The notes: a model not told the origin generated them from the letters alone. A stretch of 49,151 nucleotides of DNA from Deltaproteobacteria bacterium (GCA_023248955.1 JAHFDP010000025.1:1-49151); one strand, 5' to 3'. Positions 27,032 to 37,126 are shown, counted from the stretch's first letter. Numbers and translations: made by a program.

Positions 27032-30000
27032 GTGGGAGAAGTCCCCAAATTAATTTCCGGCCGCTATCGGGTCGAGCGGGTGTTGCGTACCGACGCCTCG
27101 TTTCAGACTCTTTTTGCACGGGATCTGGAAGCGGACCGCTCGGTCGTGCTCAAGCGGGTCGACCGACGGTTGGTGTCGCCGAGCGTTCGGCTGCGCTTGG
27201 CCTTCGAGGTGAACGCGCTGGCGGCGTCGGCGCTGGAGGCGCGTCCGCTGGCGTTCGGCGAGGAGGGCGAGAGCCTCTTTACCGTCCGCGCGTTCGTCGA
27301 GGGAGCGAGCCTCGAGACGAAACTCGTGCAAGGTTCATTGAGTGTATCGGAAGCGGCCGACATTTTTATTCGCGTGCTGGACACGCTCGATCAGGCCCAT
27401 CGGCACGGCGTCTTGCATCGCAACATCCGCCCCTCCAACATCATTCTCGAAGCGCAGGGCGCGACGCTGGTGGGGTTTGGCCTCGGGCTCTTTGGTGGGC
27501 AGGATCCGTCGCCGCTGGCGGTGCAAGCGGACGCGGCGTTTTATCTTTCGCCCGAGCAGTTGGGGCTGCTGGCGCAGGACGTGGGGCCGGCGTCGGATCT
27601 CTACGCGGTTGGTGCCGTGCTCTACGAATGCCTCGCGGGACGGGCGCCCTTTTTCGCGGACAGTGTGAGCGAGGTGTTGCGGCAACATCTGTCCGCGGAG
27701 ACGGGTCTGCGTGCGCGCGGCGCGAACGTCCCTACGGTGATCGACGATCTGGTGCGGCGTTTATTGCGCACCGATCCGCGCGAGCGCTACCAGTCGGCGC
27801 GGAGCGCGCGCGACGATCTGCATGAGGTGGTCCGGGCGTTGGCGCGCGGTGAGGCGGAACCACAAGTCATCGTGGGCGCCCACGACATTCGCGTGGATCT
27901 CACCGAGCCGGGTTTCGTGGGGCGAGCCGCCGAGCTTGCGGCGGCCAATGAACATTTTGATGGGCTTGCGCGCGGGCAGGGCGGGATACTGATCGTCGAA
28001 GGTGTAGCGGGTGTCGGCAAGACGCGATTCATCGAAGAGCTGGCGGTGCGCGCAGCGGCGCAGCGATCGATGGTCCTTCGTGGCAAGGGCGTTCGCGGTG
28101 AGGCGCGGCGGCCGTTTCAGCTCTTGCAACCGACCTTCGACTTCATCGTTGACGAGCTGCAACGGTCACCCGAAGAGGTGCTTCGGTTGCGGGAGCGTTT
28201 GGCCCCGCATCTGGATGCACTCTTCGAGGTGGTGCCTCAGTTGGCGCGGCTGTTGGGCGCCGAGTTGCGCACGATGCCGGAGGCGTTCGGCGAATCCCGT
28301 GTGCGCGCGGCTTTGTTGGCGCTGCTCGAGGCGATCGGGACGCAGACACGCCCGGCGTTGTTTATTTTGGACGACAGTCAGTGGGCCGACGCACTCACGC
28401 AGCGGCTCTTCGACGAGTGGCAAGCTCCACGTCCCTCGCCACGATGGACGTCGCTGATTCTGGTGCTCAATACCGACGAGACGCCGTCCGATCACGTTTT
28501 GCGAAAACCGAGCACGCGCGCTCGAATTCAGCTCTTGCCCTTCGATGATCAGGCGGTGCGCGCGGTGGCTGAATCGATGGCCGGCCCGCTTCCCGCCGAG
28601 GTGGCCGCGGCGCTGGCTCGGCTCTCGAAAGGAAATCCGTTCTGGATTCGCGCCACGCTGCAGGGCTACGTCGAGAGCGGCGTCATCGTTCATTCGCCTG
28701 AAGGCTGGCGCATCGGCCAAGGGGCGCTGGAAGCACTCGCTGCTCCGGAACAAGCGGCGCGGCTCCTGGCCGATCGGCTTCTGCTTGTCGCCGATCCCTT
28801 GCGCAACGTGCTTGTTGCTGGCGCCGTGCTGGGCAAGACGTTCACGCTGGAAGCGGTTTGCGCGCTCGTGGATCAATCCACGGAAGTTCTGCCGCTCCTG
28901 GACGAGGCGCGCGCGCGCCACTTTGTTTGGGCCGATGCCCAGGGCGCGGCCTTTACGTTCACACATCAGAAGCTGCGCGATTTTCTTTTGCAGCGCCTCT
29001 CGCCGGAGCGGGTTCGCGACCTGCACGCGACAGCCGCGCGCTTTTTCGCAGCCACTAATCCACCGCTCATTTTCGATGCCGCTTATCATTTTGACGCCGC
29101 CGACCGTTCGGCTCTGGCGCGCGATTTTGCGCTGCAAGCGGCTGAGTTGGCGCGCGCTCGCAGCGATCTCGAGCTCGCCGAGCGCAACTACCGCATCGCG
29201 CTCAAAGGCAATGAAAATGGAGTGTCGCGTTTCAAGATCGCCGAAGCGCTAGGCGAAGTGCTCACACTGCGCGGTAGTTACGACGAGGCGGAGAAGACCT
29301 ACGCGCTGGCCGCTGAGCTAGCCTCCGATCGGCTGGACGAGGCTCGGCTGGCTTCGAAAGTGGGCGATCTTTTTTTCAAGCGCGGCGACGTGAAGGCCGC
29401 GGGTAACGCGCTGGAACGCGCGCTGGCGCTGCTCGGGCGGCCGGTGCCGCAGCGAAAGCTCTCTTTTCTTTTCGCGCTTCTGGTGCAGGCCGGCGCGCAG
29501 GTTCTGCACACGTATTTTCCGAAACGTTTTCTGGCGAAGCGGTTGCCAGAAAATGCCGCGGCCGATCTTCTGGCCATGCGGATCTACGGCGTGCTCATGC
29601 CGACCTGGTTTTTTTATCGGCCGCCCTACTGCTTCCTCTGGGCCCATTTGCGCCACGTGAACTTGGCCGAGCTCTACCCACCCTCGTTGGAGCTGGGGCA
29701 AGCCTACGCCTTGCACGGCGTAGCGATGGTAATGGGTGGCAAAGCGGCGCGCGGTGTTCGTTACGCTGAACGCGGGCTGGCTATTCGCCGCGCCGAAAAA
29801 AATCTCTGGGGCGAGGCCCACTCGCTCTCGCTCTACGCGATGGTGCTCTACAACTCGGGGCGATTGCGAGAAGCCCGCGAACGGTGCCAGCAAGCGCTGC
29901 AGCTTCTGGAGCGGACGGGCGATCGTTGGGAGGCGTCCAATGCCGCCACGCACGACGCGGCCGCGGCGATTCGGCTCGGCAACATTGATGAGGGACTTCG

Positions 30001-32008
30001 GCTCACGCGCGCGATTTACGATGAGGCTATCCGCGTGGGCGCGGCTGCACCGAGTGGATATTCAATGTGGTTGTGGGCTTGGGCAACCGGTGGCCAGGTT
30101 CCGGCCGAGCTGCTCACGCGAGAGTTGGAACGGCCCAGCACCGATGTGCAATCGCGCGTCGAGGTGGAATTTGCGCAGGCGCTGGTTTTCCTCGCCAAGG
30201 AGGATCCACAGCAGGCCGTGACCACGCTCCAAAAGGCGCGAGACGATATTCGGCGCGCCGGCTTGCAAACGCCCTACGTGCAGGTGGTGCATGGACTCTT
30301 GGCGACGGCGTCGCGCGTGGCCGCGGCAGCGCTTCCTCCCTGGTCGAGGATGCAGCGGGCGTCACTTCTCGCACAGGCCGAGCGCGCCGCGAACGATGCG
30401 GTGAAAAACGGTCGGCGCTTTCCCAACGATCTGCCGTCCGCGTTGCGTGAGAAGGGACTGCTCGCTGCCATTCGCGGCGACGCCAAACGCGCGCGGAAAT
30501 TTCTCGACCAGAGTCTGGCGCTGGCCGAATCGCAACAGCAGCGCTTCGAATCGGCGCAGACGCTTTGGGCGCAGGCTCAAGTTGGCGAGGCCTTGGGCTG
30601 GCCTGGCGCGCGGGATCTCGGCACGAAAGCGCGCGCGCAGATCGAAGCGATGGGGCTGAACCTCGTCTTGGGCCGTCCGTTCATGCGCACGCAAGCGGCG
30701 CCGTCAACCGAAGCGACGGTGTCGCTGGCGGATCGCTTCGTGGCCATTCTCGAGTCGGGGCGCGCCATCGCTACCGCGCTCTCGAACGAGGCCATCTTTT
30801 CCGCGCTGCGCACGGCCGCGCTGCGGCTGCTTCGTGGCGATCAATGCCTAACTTTCGCGCGGGGCGCAGAGGGGCTTGAGCCGGTTGGGCCCGAGGACAA
30901 TCGTCCCTTCGATCACGCGCTCGTGCAGCGGGGCATGGTGGAGTCCGGGCCGGTCGCTCGGGTCTCGACCGCGATTGCCTCCGGACCGGCGTCTGCATTG
31001 TGCGCGCCGATTCGTCTGCATGGCGAAACGGCGGCCTGCTTCTACGTGGCCCACGCGAGCCTAACGGCGCTTTACGGGGACGAGGAGCTCCGGCTGGCGG
31101 CGTTCTTGGCCACGCTCGCCGGAGCCGCGCTGGAAAATGCCGCTGGGTTTGCACGCGTCAACGCGTTGTCGCGATCGCTCGAAGCGCAAGTTCTCGAGCG
31201 GACGAGCGATCTGGTGCGCACGAACGAGGAGCTTCGCCAGAGTCTGGAGCAGCTGCGCCAGGCGCAGACGCAACTCGTGGAGGCCGGTCGCGCCGCGGTG
31301 ACCACGTCGATCATTGGCGGGCTGTCGCATGAGATGAACAATCCGCTGGCCGCGGTGCTCACCTGGTCGCAGACGCTCTTGCGATACGCCACGCTTGACG
31401 AGCCGACGCGCACCGCAGTCACGTCCGTCGCTCGCAATGCGCAGCGCTGCGCACGGATTCTGGCGGCGCTTCGTGTGTTCACCGATCACGAGCCGACGCC
31501 GCGCGAACCCCAGTCCGTGGCGACGCTGCTGACGCGGGTGGCCGAGCTCGTGGAAGAGGAAGCGCGCGAGCGCAATGTGCGCACGATACTCAGTGGCGAA
31601 GGGCTGCCGCCGGTGCGGATCGCGGGCGAAGAGATGGCCGCGGCATTGGCGAATCTGGTGCGCAACGCGGTGGAAGCCTCGCCGCCCGCGGGCACCGTTT
31701 CGGTGGTGGCGCATCGCGTGGACGGTGGTGTGGAGATCGCGGTTCACGACGAAGGAGCGGGAATTCCGACGCAGATCGTGGATCGGGCGGCGGATCCATT
31801 TTTCACGACCAAGGGCGTGGGACCAATGGGGCTGGGACTTTCGATCGCGCGGCGGATCATCGATGGGCAGGGCGGGCGGCTGACGCTCGAAAGCGAACCG
31901 GGGAAAGGGACGACGGTGAAGGTGTGGTTGCCAGTTGAGCCTAACGAAGAATCCCCGCCACCGTCAGAAACGCAATCGCCACGCCCATCAGACTCTCACC
32001 GGCGATAA
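27032..32008 (+). CDS. Pseudokinase / AAA ATPase / GAF / histidine kinase hybrid
   Basis: The protein has 1,658 residues from the GTG at 27032, which has GAGGGG six bases upstream; an upstream in-frame start at 26945 is less likely. A 13-bp sequence containing this GAGG site is tandemly duplicated just before the start. Order: Ser/Thr kinase-like domain (~10-270); AAA/STAND-like ATPase (Walker A GVAGVGKT ~321, Walker B LFILDDSQWAD ~444); helical TPR-like region (~690-1190); GAF (~1225-1370); histidine kinase with H-box GGLSHEMNNPLA (~1429), N-box NLVRNAVEAS, DEGAGIP, FFTTKGVGPMGLGLSIA. The kinase catalytic loop reads HRNIRPSN instead of HRDLKPxN and DFG is VGFGLG, so it should be a pseudokinase; the VVLKR lysine remains. 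No receiver or regulator gene is adjacent. Its last 68 bp overlap the converging OPT gene. Confidence 0.88.
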   Translation: MGEVPKLISGRYRVERVLRTDASFQTLFARDLEADRSVVLKRVDRRLVSPSVRLRLAFEVNALAASALEARPLAFGEEGESLFTVRAFVEGASLETKLVQGSLSVSEAADIFIRVLDTLDQAHRHGVLHRNIRPSNIILEAQGATLVGFGLGLFGGQDPSPLAVQADAAFYLSPEQLGLLAQDVGPASDLYAVGAVLYECLAGRAPFFADSVSEVLRQHLSAETGLRARGANVPTVIDDLVRRLLRTDPRERYQSARSARDDLHEVVRALARGEAEPQVIVGAHDIRVDLTEPGFVGRAAELAAANEHFDGLARGQGGILIVEGVAGVGKTRFIEELAVRAAAQRSMVLRGKGVRGEARRPFQLLQPTFDFIVDELQRSPEEVLRLRERLAPHLDALFEVVPQLARLLGAELRTMPEAFGESRVRAALLALLEAIGTQTRPALFILDDSQWADALTQRLFDEWQAPRPSPRWTSLILVLNTDETPSDHVLRKPSTRARIQLLPFDDQAVRAVAESMAGPLPAEVAAALARLSKGNPFWIRATLQGYVESGVIVHSPEGWRIGQGALEALAAPEQAARLLADRLLLVADPLRNVLVAGAVLGKTFTLEAVCALVDQSTEVLPLLDEARARHFVWADAQGAAFTFTHQKLRDFLLQRLSPERVRDLHATAARFFAATNPPLIFDAAYHFDAADRSALARDFALQAAELARARSDLELAERNYRIALKGNENGVSRFKIAEALGEVLTLRGSYDEAEKTYALAAELASDRLDEARLASKVGDLFFKRGDVKAAGNALERALALLGRPVPQRKLSFLFALLVQAGAQVLHTYFPKRFLAKRLPENAAADLLAMRIYGVLMPTWFFYRPPYCFLWAHLRHVNLAELYPPSLELGQAYALHGVAMVMGGKAARGVRYAERGLAIRRAEKNLWGEAHSLSLYAMVLYNSGRLREARERCQQALQLLERTGDRWEASNAATHDAAAAIRLGNIDEGLRLTRAIYDEAIRVGAAAPSGYSMWLWAWATGGQVPAELLTRELERPSTDVQSRVEVEFAQALVFLAKEDPQQAVTTLQKARDDIRRAGLQTPYVQVVHGLLATASRVAAAALPPWSRMQRASLLAQAERAANDAVKNGRRFPNDLPSALREKGLLAAIRGDAKRARKFLDQSLALAESQQQRFESAQTLWAQAQVGEALGWPGARDLGTKARAQIEAMGLNLVLGRPFMRTQAAPSTEATVSLADRFVAILESGRAIATALSNEAIFSALRTAALRLLRGDQCLTFARGAEGLEPVGPEDNRPFDHALVQRGMVESGPVARVSTAIASGPASALCAPIRLHGETAACFYVAHASLTALYGDEELRLAAFLATLAGAALENAAGFARVNALSRSLEAQVLERTSDLVRTNEELRQSLEQLRQAQTQLVEAGRAAVTTSIIGGLSHEMNNPLAAVLTWSQTLLRYATLDEPTRTAVTSVARNAQRCARILAALRVFTDHEPTPREPQSVATLLTRVAELVEEEARERNVRTILSGEGLPPVRIAGEEMAAALANLVRNAVEASPPAGTVSVVAHRVDGGVEIAVHDEGAGIPTQIVDRAADPFFTTKGVGPMGLGLSIARRIIDGQGGRLTLESEPGKGTTVKVWLPVEPNEESPPPSETQSPRPSDSHRR

Positions 32009-33815
32009 TTCCGCTCGACACCGGAACCACATACTTCTCCGCCAGCGCCGGCCGCTTCTTCGAAAAGATCAGCGCCACCAACGCGCCGATGAAGAACGAG
32101 ATGCAGTTAAATCCATTGAGTGTAAAAGCGATGCCCACGCCGGTCGCCGAGGGAATGAACTTTTTGTAACGCGGGAGCGCCAACTCCAGGAGCGGCAAGA
32201 TGATTCCGATCGTGCCGCCGATGACCAGGCCCCAACGCGCCGTGGGATGCAGCGCGCCCGGTCCATGCGCGAGCAGCTCGGCCACGCCCTTCCACACCAG
32301 CGCCGCGGGTGCTGGCCATTTTTCGGTGCCCAGCAACGCCGCGTCGGGAACGAGAATGAAATAGACCGGCACCACGACAAACGCGCCAGCGATCACGCCG
32401 AAAAACTGCGCCAAAAATTGTTGCCGCGGATTGGCGCCGAGGAGGTAGCCGCTCTTCAGATCGACCAAAAGATCCCCCGCGTGACCGGTGGCGCCAGCGC
32501 TAATGTTGGCGGTCATGAGGTTGGTGGTGATGTTCCCCGGATTGAGCGCGCCGAAGGTGAGCTGCGTGATTTTCGACAGCGGCCCGACTGGCGTGATGTC
32601 CGTCTCGCCGGTGGCGCGCGCGGCCACGATGACCAGGAAAAAAGTCGCCAAGACCGCGATGATGCCCATCAGCGGCGCGACGTGAAAAAGCACATTGCCG
32701 AGCGCCACCGCGCCGAGTCCGAACACGAGAAAGCCGACGAGGAACCACGATCCGGGAACTTCGATTCGCTCCATGGGGTCGTCGCCCTTTGGCGCGCGCC
32801 GCAGAAACGCGGTGATGGTGGAGAAGGCGCGCACCACGGTTTTCCAATTCATGAAGAAGAGCAGCAGGCCGCTGGTCACCATCATCGGCACGCCGATCCA
32901 GAGGCTCCAGGCTGAGATTTTGCGGAACGACGGCGCGGCGATCACGCCGGCGTCGAGCATCATCGGGGCCAGCACCACGTAGTTGATCACCGCACCGAGC
33001 AGCATGCTCCACGCTTGGCGAAAGCCCATGATGGCGCCGCCGGCCATGAGCAAGAGCGATCCCTCGAGCGACATGGTGAGCGAAGACAGTGAATATTTTC
33101 CAATCATTATCCAGCTGGTGCCCCAGGTGGACGGAATTTTCGGATACCAATCGAGCCACTTGGCGTCGGCGTCTCGGAACCAAGTGATTACCGCGCCGAC
33201 GATGGCGGACCAGCCCAGCGATCGCGCCTGCCCGGCCGCTTCGCTGCTGCCGCCGTGAAGGCTGCGCATCGTCTCCGCTGCGGCAATGCCGGAGGGAAAC
33301 GGAAGCTGCTCGATGTTGATCATCTGCCGCTTGGCGGGCACGGCCAGAAAAACGCCGAGGCCGGAGATCACGATCATCCACGGAATGAGCCACAGCAGGC
33401 GGTGCGCGAAATCGCTGGGCAGCACCCCGGGGTTCAACATCATCAACGCCGGAATCGAGTTGCACATGCCGCCGACCGCCATCATCCCCGCCGCCGACGC
33501 GCAGGACTGCATGGCGTTGTTTTCAAGGATGGAAAAGGGACCGAACCTTTTCGGGAACAGGCGATGGAGCGTCGCGAAGATCGTGTAGGCCAAGATGCAG
33601 GCCGTGATGGAGACACCCATGCTCCAGCCCACTTTGAGGCCGACATAGACGTTGGAGCAGGCCATGATCATGCCCAGCAGCATGCCCATCACCACCGCGC
33701 GGCGGGTCAGCTGGGGGAGCTTGTCGCCTTGGTAGACGTGTTCGAACCAGTGGCGTTCGATGTCTTCGGGTGCGCTCGACGCGGGGGGCGAAATCTGGTT
33801 GGCGGCAGTTGGCAT
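31941..33815 (-). CDS. OPT-family oligopeptide transporter
   Basis: The 624-residue membrane protein is of the OPT family (oligopeptide or metal-chelate uptake). It has many hydrophobic segments and family phrases: RAVVMGMLLGMIMACSNVYV near the start, IPSALMMLNPG-like loops, the QLTFGALNPGNITTNLMTAN block, and GATGHAGDLLVDLKSGYLLG. The ATG at 33815 follows GGAG with good spacing (CGGAGAACGTG); ten extra codons to 33845 are possible. The C-terminal 68 bp overlap the end of the converging kinase gene, an unusual arrangement for large genes. Together with POT and the two peptidases it points to growth on peptides. Confidence 0.9.
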   Translation of the reverse strand: MPTAANQISPPASSAPEDIERHWFEHVYQGDKLPQLTRRAVVMGMLLGMIMACSNVYVGLKVGWSMGVSITACILAYTIFATLHRLFPKRFGPFSILENNAMQSCASAAGMMAVGGMCNSIPALMMLNPGVLPSDFAHRLLWLIPWMIVISGLGVFLAVPAKRQMINIEQLPFPSGIAAAETMRSLHGGSSEAAGQARSLGWSAIVGAVITWFRDADAKWLDWYPKIPSTWGTSWIMIGKYSLSSLTMSLEGSLLLMAGGAIMGFRQAWSMLLGAVINYVVLAPMMLDAGVIAAPSFRKISAWSLWIGVPMMVTSGLLLFFMNWKTVVRAFSTITAFLRRAPKGDDPMERIEVPGSWFLVGFLVFGLGAVALGNVLFHVAPLMGIIAVLATFFLVIVAARATGETDITPVGPLSKITQLTFGALNPGNITTNLMTANISAGATGHAGDLLVDLKSGYLLGANPRQQFLAQFFGVIAGAFVVVPVYFILVPDAALLGTEKWPAPAALVWKGVAELLAHGPGALHPTARWGLVIGGTIGIILPLLELALPRYKKFIPSATGVGIAFTLNGFNCISFFIGALVALIFSKKRPALAEKYVVPVSSGIIAGESLMGVAIAFLTVAGILR

Positions 33816-33971
33816 CACGTTCTCCGAAAGTGCTGAGTATTGCACGGCCTAAACCGACATCGTTGTCAGCATTTTTGGGCGATCTTCGAAGCCGTCGCGG
33901 ATTTTCCTTCGGAAAAAGTTCGGCACGCCGATTGCTCATGTACCCCGCACACCTTCACAGGGGGAACACAC

Positions 33972-34862
33972 ATGACACGGATCACACTGGCAGCTTTGTT
34001 GATGGCTTCACTGGTCTCCACCGCGCGTGCGCAGGGCGGCTCGGCCACGGTTGTCGTTGCGGACGACGGCGGTCTCGATCCGCAAGCGGCGCGCGGAATT
34101 CGCATGCTGGCGGGCGGCGAGCTGCGCAAGCGCGGCCTCAACGTCGAGGAGAGCACCACGGGCGCATCGCGCATCTTCGCCATTCGCATCGGCGGCAAGC
34201 TCGGCAACAAGATTCCGATTTCCGTCGAGGAGCAGAATCCGGGCGGGCAGGGCGTCCTCTTCGCCGCGTCGCTCGTGGAGAGTAGCATCGAGGAGTCCAC
34301 GGTCGTCGTTCCGCGGCTCGTTGACGCGGTGCTGGATCGCAAATCGCCCGAGGAGAACGCCACCATCGCTTCCGTCTCCGACGAGGAGACGCGCGAGTTC
34401 AAGAAGAAGCCGGGACAGTTTCTGTTCGGTCTTGGCCTGCCCATCGGGCTCAGCGGGATGAGCGGCTCGAGCTTCGGACTCTCGGGCGCGCTCGGTTACG
34501 AAATCGAGCAGATTCGCCTCGACGGTTTCTTGACGGGCGTGGGCGGCGACAAAGCTGGTGCGTTTCTCCTCGGTCTGACCGGCAACTATCTCTTCAACCA
34601 GGGCGAATTCAGCCCCTACGCGGGCGGTGGCGTCGGTTACATGTTCACGCGCAACGGCGACTTCTCCAACGGCGGCATCGGCGGCATTGCCGAAGTTGGC
34701 GTGGAGGCGCTGCGACTGCACTGGGTGCACGCGATTGTAGGCGTCCAGGCGCTCCTGCCCTTCTATCAGCAGGACAATCAGCACACGCTGAGCCTCGTGC
34801 AGACGGAGAAGAAGCAGCAGTGGAATCCCTACTTCCTCGCAGTGGTTCGGATCACGCTGTAG
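33972..34862 (+). CDS. Exported outer-membrane beta-barrel protein
   Basis: The 296-residue protein starts at the ATG at 33972, seven bases after AGGGGG. It has a Sec signal peptide (TLAALLMASLVSTARAQ). The first half (ATVVVADDGGLDPQAARGIR, RKRGLNVEESTTGASR) resembles a small soluble alpha/beta domain. The second half (FGLGLPIGLSG, GALGYEIEQIRLDGFLTGVG, SPYAGGGVGYMFTR, YFLAVVRITL) has strand patterns and an aromatic C-terminal residue pattern of an eight-stranded barrel. I do not recognise a named family. A strong intrinsic terminator follows 29 bp after the stop. Confidence 0.7.
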   Translation: MTRITLAALLMASLVSTARAQGGSATVVVADDGGLDPQAARGIRMLAGGELRKRGLNVEESTTGASRIFAIRIGGKLGNKIPISVEEQNPGGQGVLFAASLVESSIEESTVVVPRLVDAVLDRKSPEENATIASVSDEETREFKKKPGQFLFGLGLPIGLSGMSGSSFGLSGALGYEIEQIRLDGFLTGVGGDKAGAFLLGLTGNYLFNQGEFSPYAGGGVGYMFTRNGDFSNGGIGGIAEVGVEALRLHWVHAIVGVQALLPFYQQDNQHTLSLVQTEKKQQWNPYFLAVVRITL

Positions 34863-34891
34863 CCGCCGTCGTCAAGGTCTAGCTCCGGGCA

Positions 34892-34922
34892 GTCGCCGAC
34901 CCAAAATCGGCGACGGCTTTTT
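34892..34922 (+). terminator. Intrinsic terminator
   Basis: A perfect 8-bp stem GTCGCCGA / TCGGCGAC with loop CCCAAAA is followed by GGCTTTTT. It separates the barrel-protein gene from the OmpA-like gene. Confidence 0.85.
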
Positions 34923-34944
34923 CTCGTCTGGCTAGACTTCGTGG

Positions 34945-35949
34945 ATGCGTCTCGCCCTCTTTCTCCTCGTCCCCACGCTCGCCTTCGCCGACGCCGTCGA
35001 CGTGACCATCAACTCGCCCGTCCAACTCGGGAAAGGCCAGCCTTCCATCAGCGTTCGTATCAACGAAAAAATCGTCGGTTTCGAATTGGTGCTCACGCGC
35101 AGCGACGGCAAATCAGTCGACGTCAAATCCGGCGGCAAACCGGGTACCACGCGGATCATCGACCTGCCGCAGCCCGAGGGAAAATTCGGTTACGAAGGCG
35201 AGCTGCGCGTTCTTTTGCGCTCTGGCGAAAACGGTGTGATGCCGCTCAAATTCGATGCCGCGCTCTACGGTCCGCTGAAGCTGACGTTCGATCCGAAGGA
35301 TCTCGATCTCGCTTCGCGCAAAGTCGCCGTTCGCCTTTCGCGTGCCGCAGACAAAGTTCATCTTGAGATTACCTCGGACACCGGAGCGACGGATAACGAA
35401 GATATTCCATTCAATGCCGCAGTGGCCGGCACGCCACTCGAGATTGGCTGGCCCCAGATGCAAGGCCAGGTGTTGCGCCTCTCGCTGCGTGCCACCGACA
35501 CGGACGGTTTCTTCACCGGCCTCGACCTGTTCCCCTGGCAGGTGAACATTCCCCACGAGGAGGTGAACTTCGACACCGGCAAAGCGGAGATCCGCGCCGA
35601 TCAGCGCGCCAAGCTCGATCAGAGCGCGAAGCTCATCGCCGAAGCGGTGGAGAAATTCGGCCGCCTCGCCGCGATCAAACTTTTCGTCGCGGGCCACACC
35701 GACACGCAGGGCGGCAGCGTACAGAATCGCCAGCTCTCGGAAGCGCGCGCGCGTAGCATCGGCGCTTACTTCCGCGGTCGCGGGCTGCGCCTTCCCATTC
35801 TCTCCGCGGGCTTTGGCGAAGAGGCGCTGGCGGTGCAAACGCCCGACGAAACCGACGAGCCGCGCAATCGCCGCGCCGAGTACATCATCGCCATCGAGCA
35901 TCCGGCGATTCGCGGTGCGTCGTTCGAGCCGACTTGGCGCCCGCTGTGA
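34945..35949 (+). CDS. OmpA-family peptidoglycan-binding envelope protein
   Basis: The 334-residue protein has a short signal peptide (LALFLLVPTLAFADA), an N-terminal beta-rich region of about 190 residues without recognised family, and a C-terminal OmpA domain. That domain shows VNFDTGKAEIRADQ, LFVAGHTDTQGG, NRQLSEARARSIGAYF and GFGEEA, and the paired Asp/Arg positions that hold diaminopimelate are kept (GHTD, NRRAEY). It probably links the envelope to the cell wall. It follows a strong terminator and so has its own promoter. The ATG at 34945 lacks a clear ribosome binding site. Confidence 0.88.
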   Translation: MRLALFLLVPTLAFADAVDVTINSPVQLGKGQPSISVRINEKIVGFELVLTRSDGKSVDVKSGGKPGTTRIIDLPQPEGKFGYEGELRVLLRSGENGVMPLKFDAALYGPLKLTFDPKDLDLASRKVAVRLSRAADKVHLEITSDTGATDNEDIPFNAAVAGTPLEIGWPQMQGQVLRLSLRATDTDGFFTGLDLFPWQVNIPHEEVNFDTGKAEIRADQRAKLDQSAKLIAEAVEKFGRLAAIKLFVAGHTDTQGGSVQNRQLSEARARSIGAYFRGRGLRLPILSAGFGEEALAVQTPDETDEPRNRRAEYIIAIEHPAIRGASFEPTWRPL

Positions 35950-35971
35950 CTGTTTCCTTCCTTGCGTGCTC

Positions 35972-37126
35972 CTACGCCCCGATGAGGTCACCGGCATCCA
36001 AACGGCGCAGAAGTTCGACGAGAGGTAATACGGTGATGGCGCCATCCTTGAGCACCCGATCGCCGAGATAAACCGCCCAGGCCTCTGTGTTTGGAACCTG
36101 CTCGGTGAATGCATGTAACGCGCGCCCCTCCTGCGAACGCCAACGCTCCGAGGCCTTGACTTCGATGGCCACGTTTCTTTTGCCTCGAGACCAGACGAAA
36201 TCCACTTCGACACCAGCCGCCGTCCGCCAATAGGAAAGCTCTCCGCCACAGTTTGAGTCGTTGATGTAGGCGCGAAGCTCGTGAAGGACGTAGGTTTCCA
36301 GGAGTGGGCCGCGTTCGGCGCGTTCGAGAGGCTCGTGCAATCGACGACCCAGGCTGCGTACGACACCGGGATCGAAAAAGTAGAACTTCGGATGCGCGAC
36401 CTCACGAATGCGTGCGCGGGGGCGGAAAGCAGGGAGCCATGTGGCGATGAGCGTGTCGACGAGCACATCGAAGTATCCCTGCACCGTGGGGCGCGCGACC
36501 CCAGCATCGCGCGCGATCGTGGAGACGTTGGTGGTCTGCCCGTTCATCAGTGCGGCGACTTCGAGAAATCGGGCGAATGAGCCCAGGTTCTTGACCAGTG
36601 CCTCGGCGCGAATTTCTTCCGTCAAATAGGTCTCGCCGTAGGCCTCCAGCAAGTCGATTTTGCTTCGTGGATCTCGCTCCAAGCGAATCCTCGGCAGGGA
36701 GCCAAATTGGAGCAGATCATCGACATCGAGCGCGAAATCCATCTCGGCGGCAACCAGTGGGAAAAATCGACGCGTGACGGCGCGCCCGGCCAGGAGATTC
36801 GCTCGACCGCGCTTCAATTTTCGAGCGCTCGAACCGGTAAGTGCAAAACGCAATGGGTAGCGCGAGAGGAGATCGTGCACCTCGTCGAGGAGATTGGGAA
36901 GGCGTTGTACTTCGTCGATGACCACCCAACTTCCCGGAGCGAGGGCTTGCGACTCCCGACTCAGAAGCCCCGGATCGCGAAGGAGACGGACGGTCTCGCT
37001 TTCCTGCAAAAGATTGTACCAACGAGCGCCTCCAAGAACCTCGCGTAGCCAGGTGGTCTTGCCCGTACTTCGGGGACCAAAGAGAAAGAAGGAGCGATCG
37101 GGGAGCGAAAGACGGCGTGTAAACAT
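35972..37126 (-). CDS. AAA_14 / DUF4143 ATPase, copy 2
   Basis: The protein is 384 residues from the ATG at 37126; two in-frame ATGs three and two codons upstream of it lie inside the palindrome. It has Walker A GPRSTGKTT, Walker B WVVIDEVQ, LTGSSARKLKR, a winged-helix-like middle (NVSTIARDAGVARPTVQGYF), and a C-terminal DUF4143/PD-(D/E)XK-like part (VEVDFVW, then VAIEVKAS). Choosing 37126 gives the same layout as the copy at 20361: a long palindrome ends directly before the start. It points away from a gene fragment at 37166, with which it shares the palindrome region. The function of the family is not established. Confidence 0.86.
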   Translation of the reverse strand: MFTRRLSLPDRSFFLFGPRSTGKTTWLREVLGGARWYNLLQESETVRLLRDPGLLSRESQALAPGSWVVIDEVQRLPNLLDEVHDLLSRYPLRFALTGSSARKLKRGRANLLAGRAVTRRFFPLVAAEMDFALDVDDLLQFGSLPRIRLERDPRSKIDLLEAYGETYLTEEIRAEALVKNLGSFARFLEVAALMNGQTTNVSTIARDAGVARPTVQGYFDVLVDTLIATWLPAFRPRARIREVAHPKFYFFDPGVVRSLGRRLHEPLERAERGPLLETYVLHELRAYINDSNCGGELSYWRTAAGVEVDFVWSRGKRNVAIEVKASERWRSQEGRALHAFTEQVPNTEAWAVYLGDRVLKDGAITVLPLVELLRRLDAGDLIGA

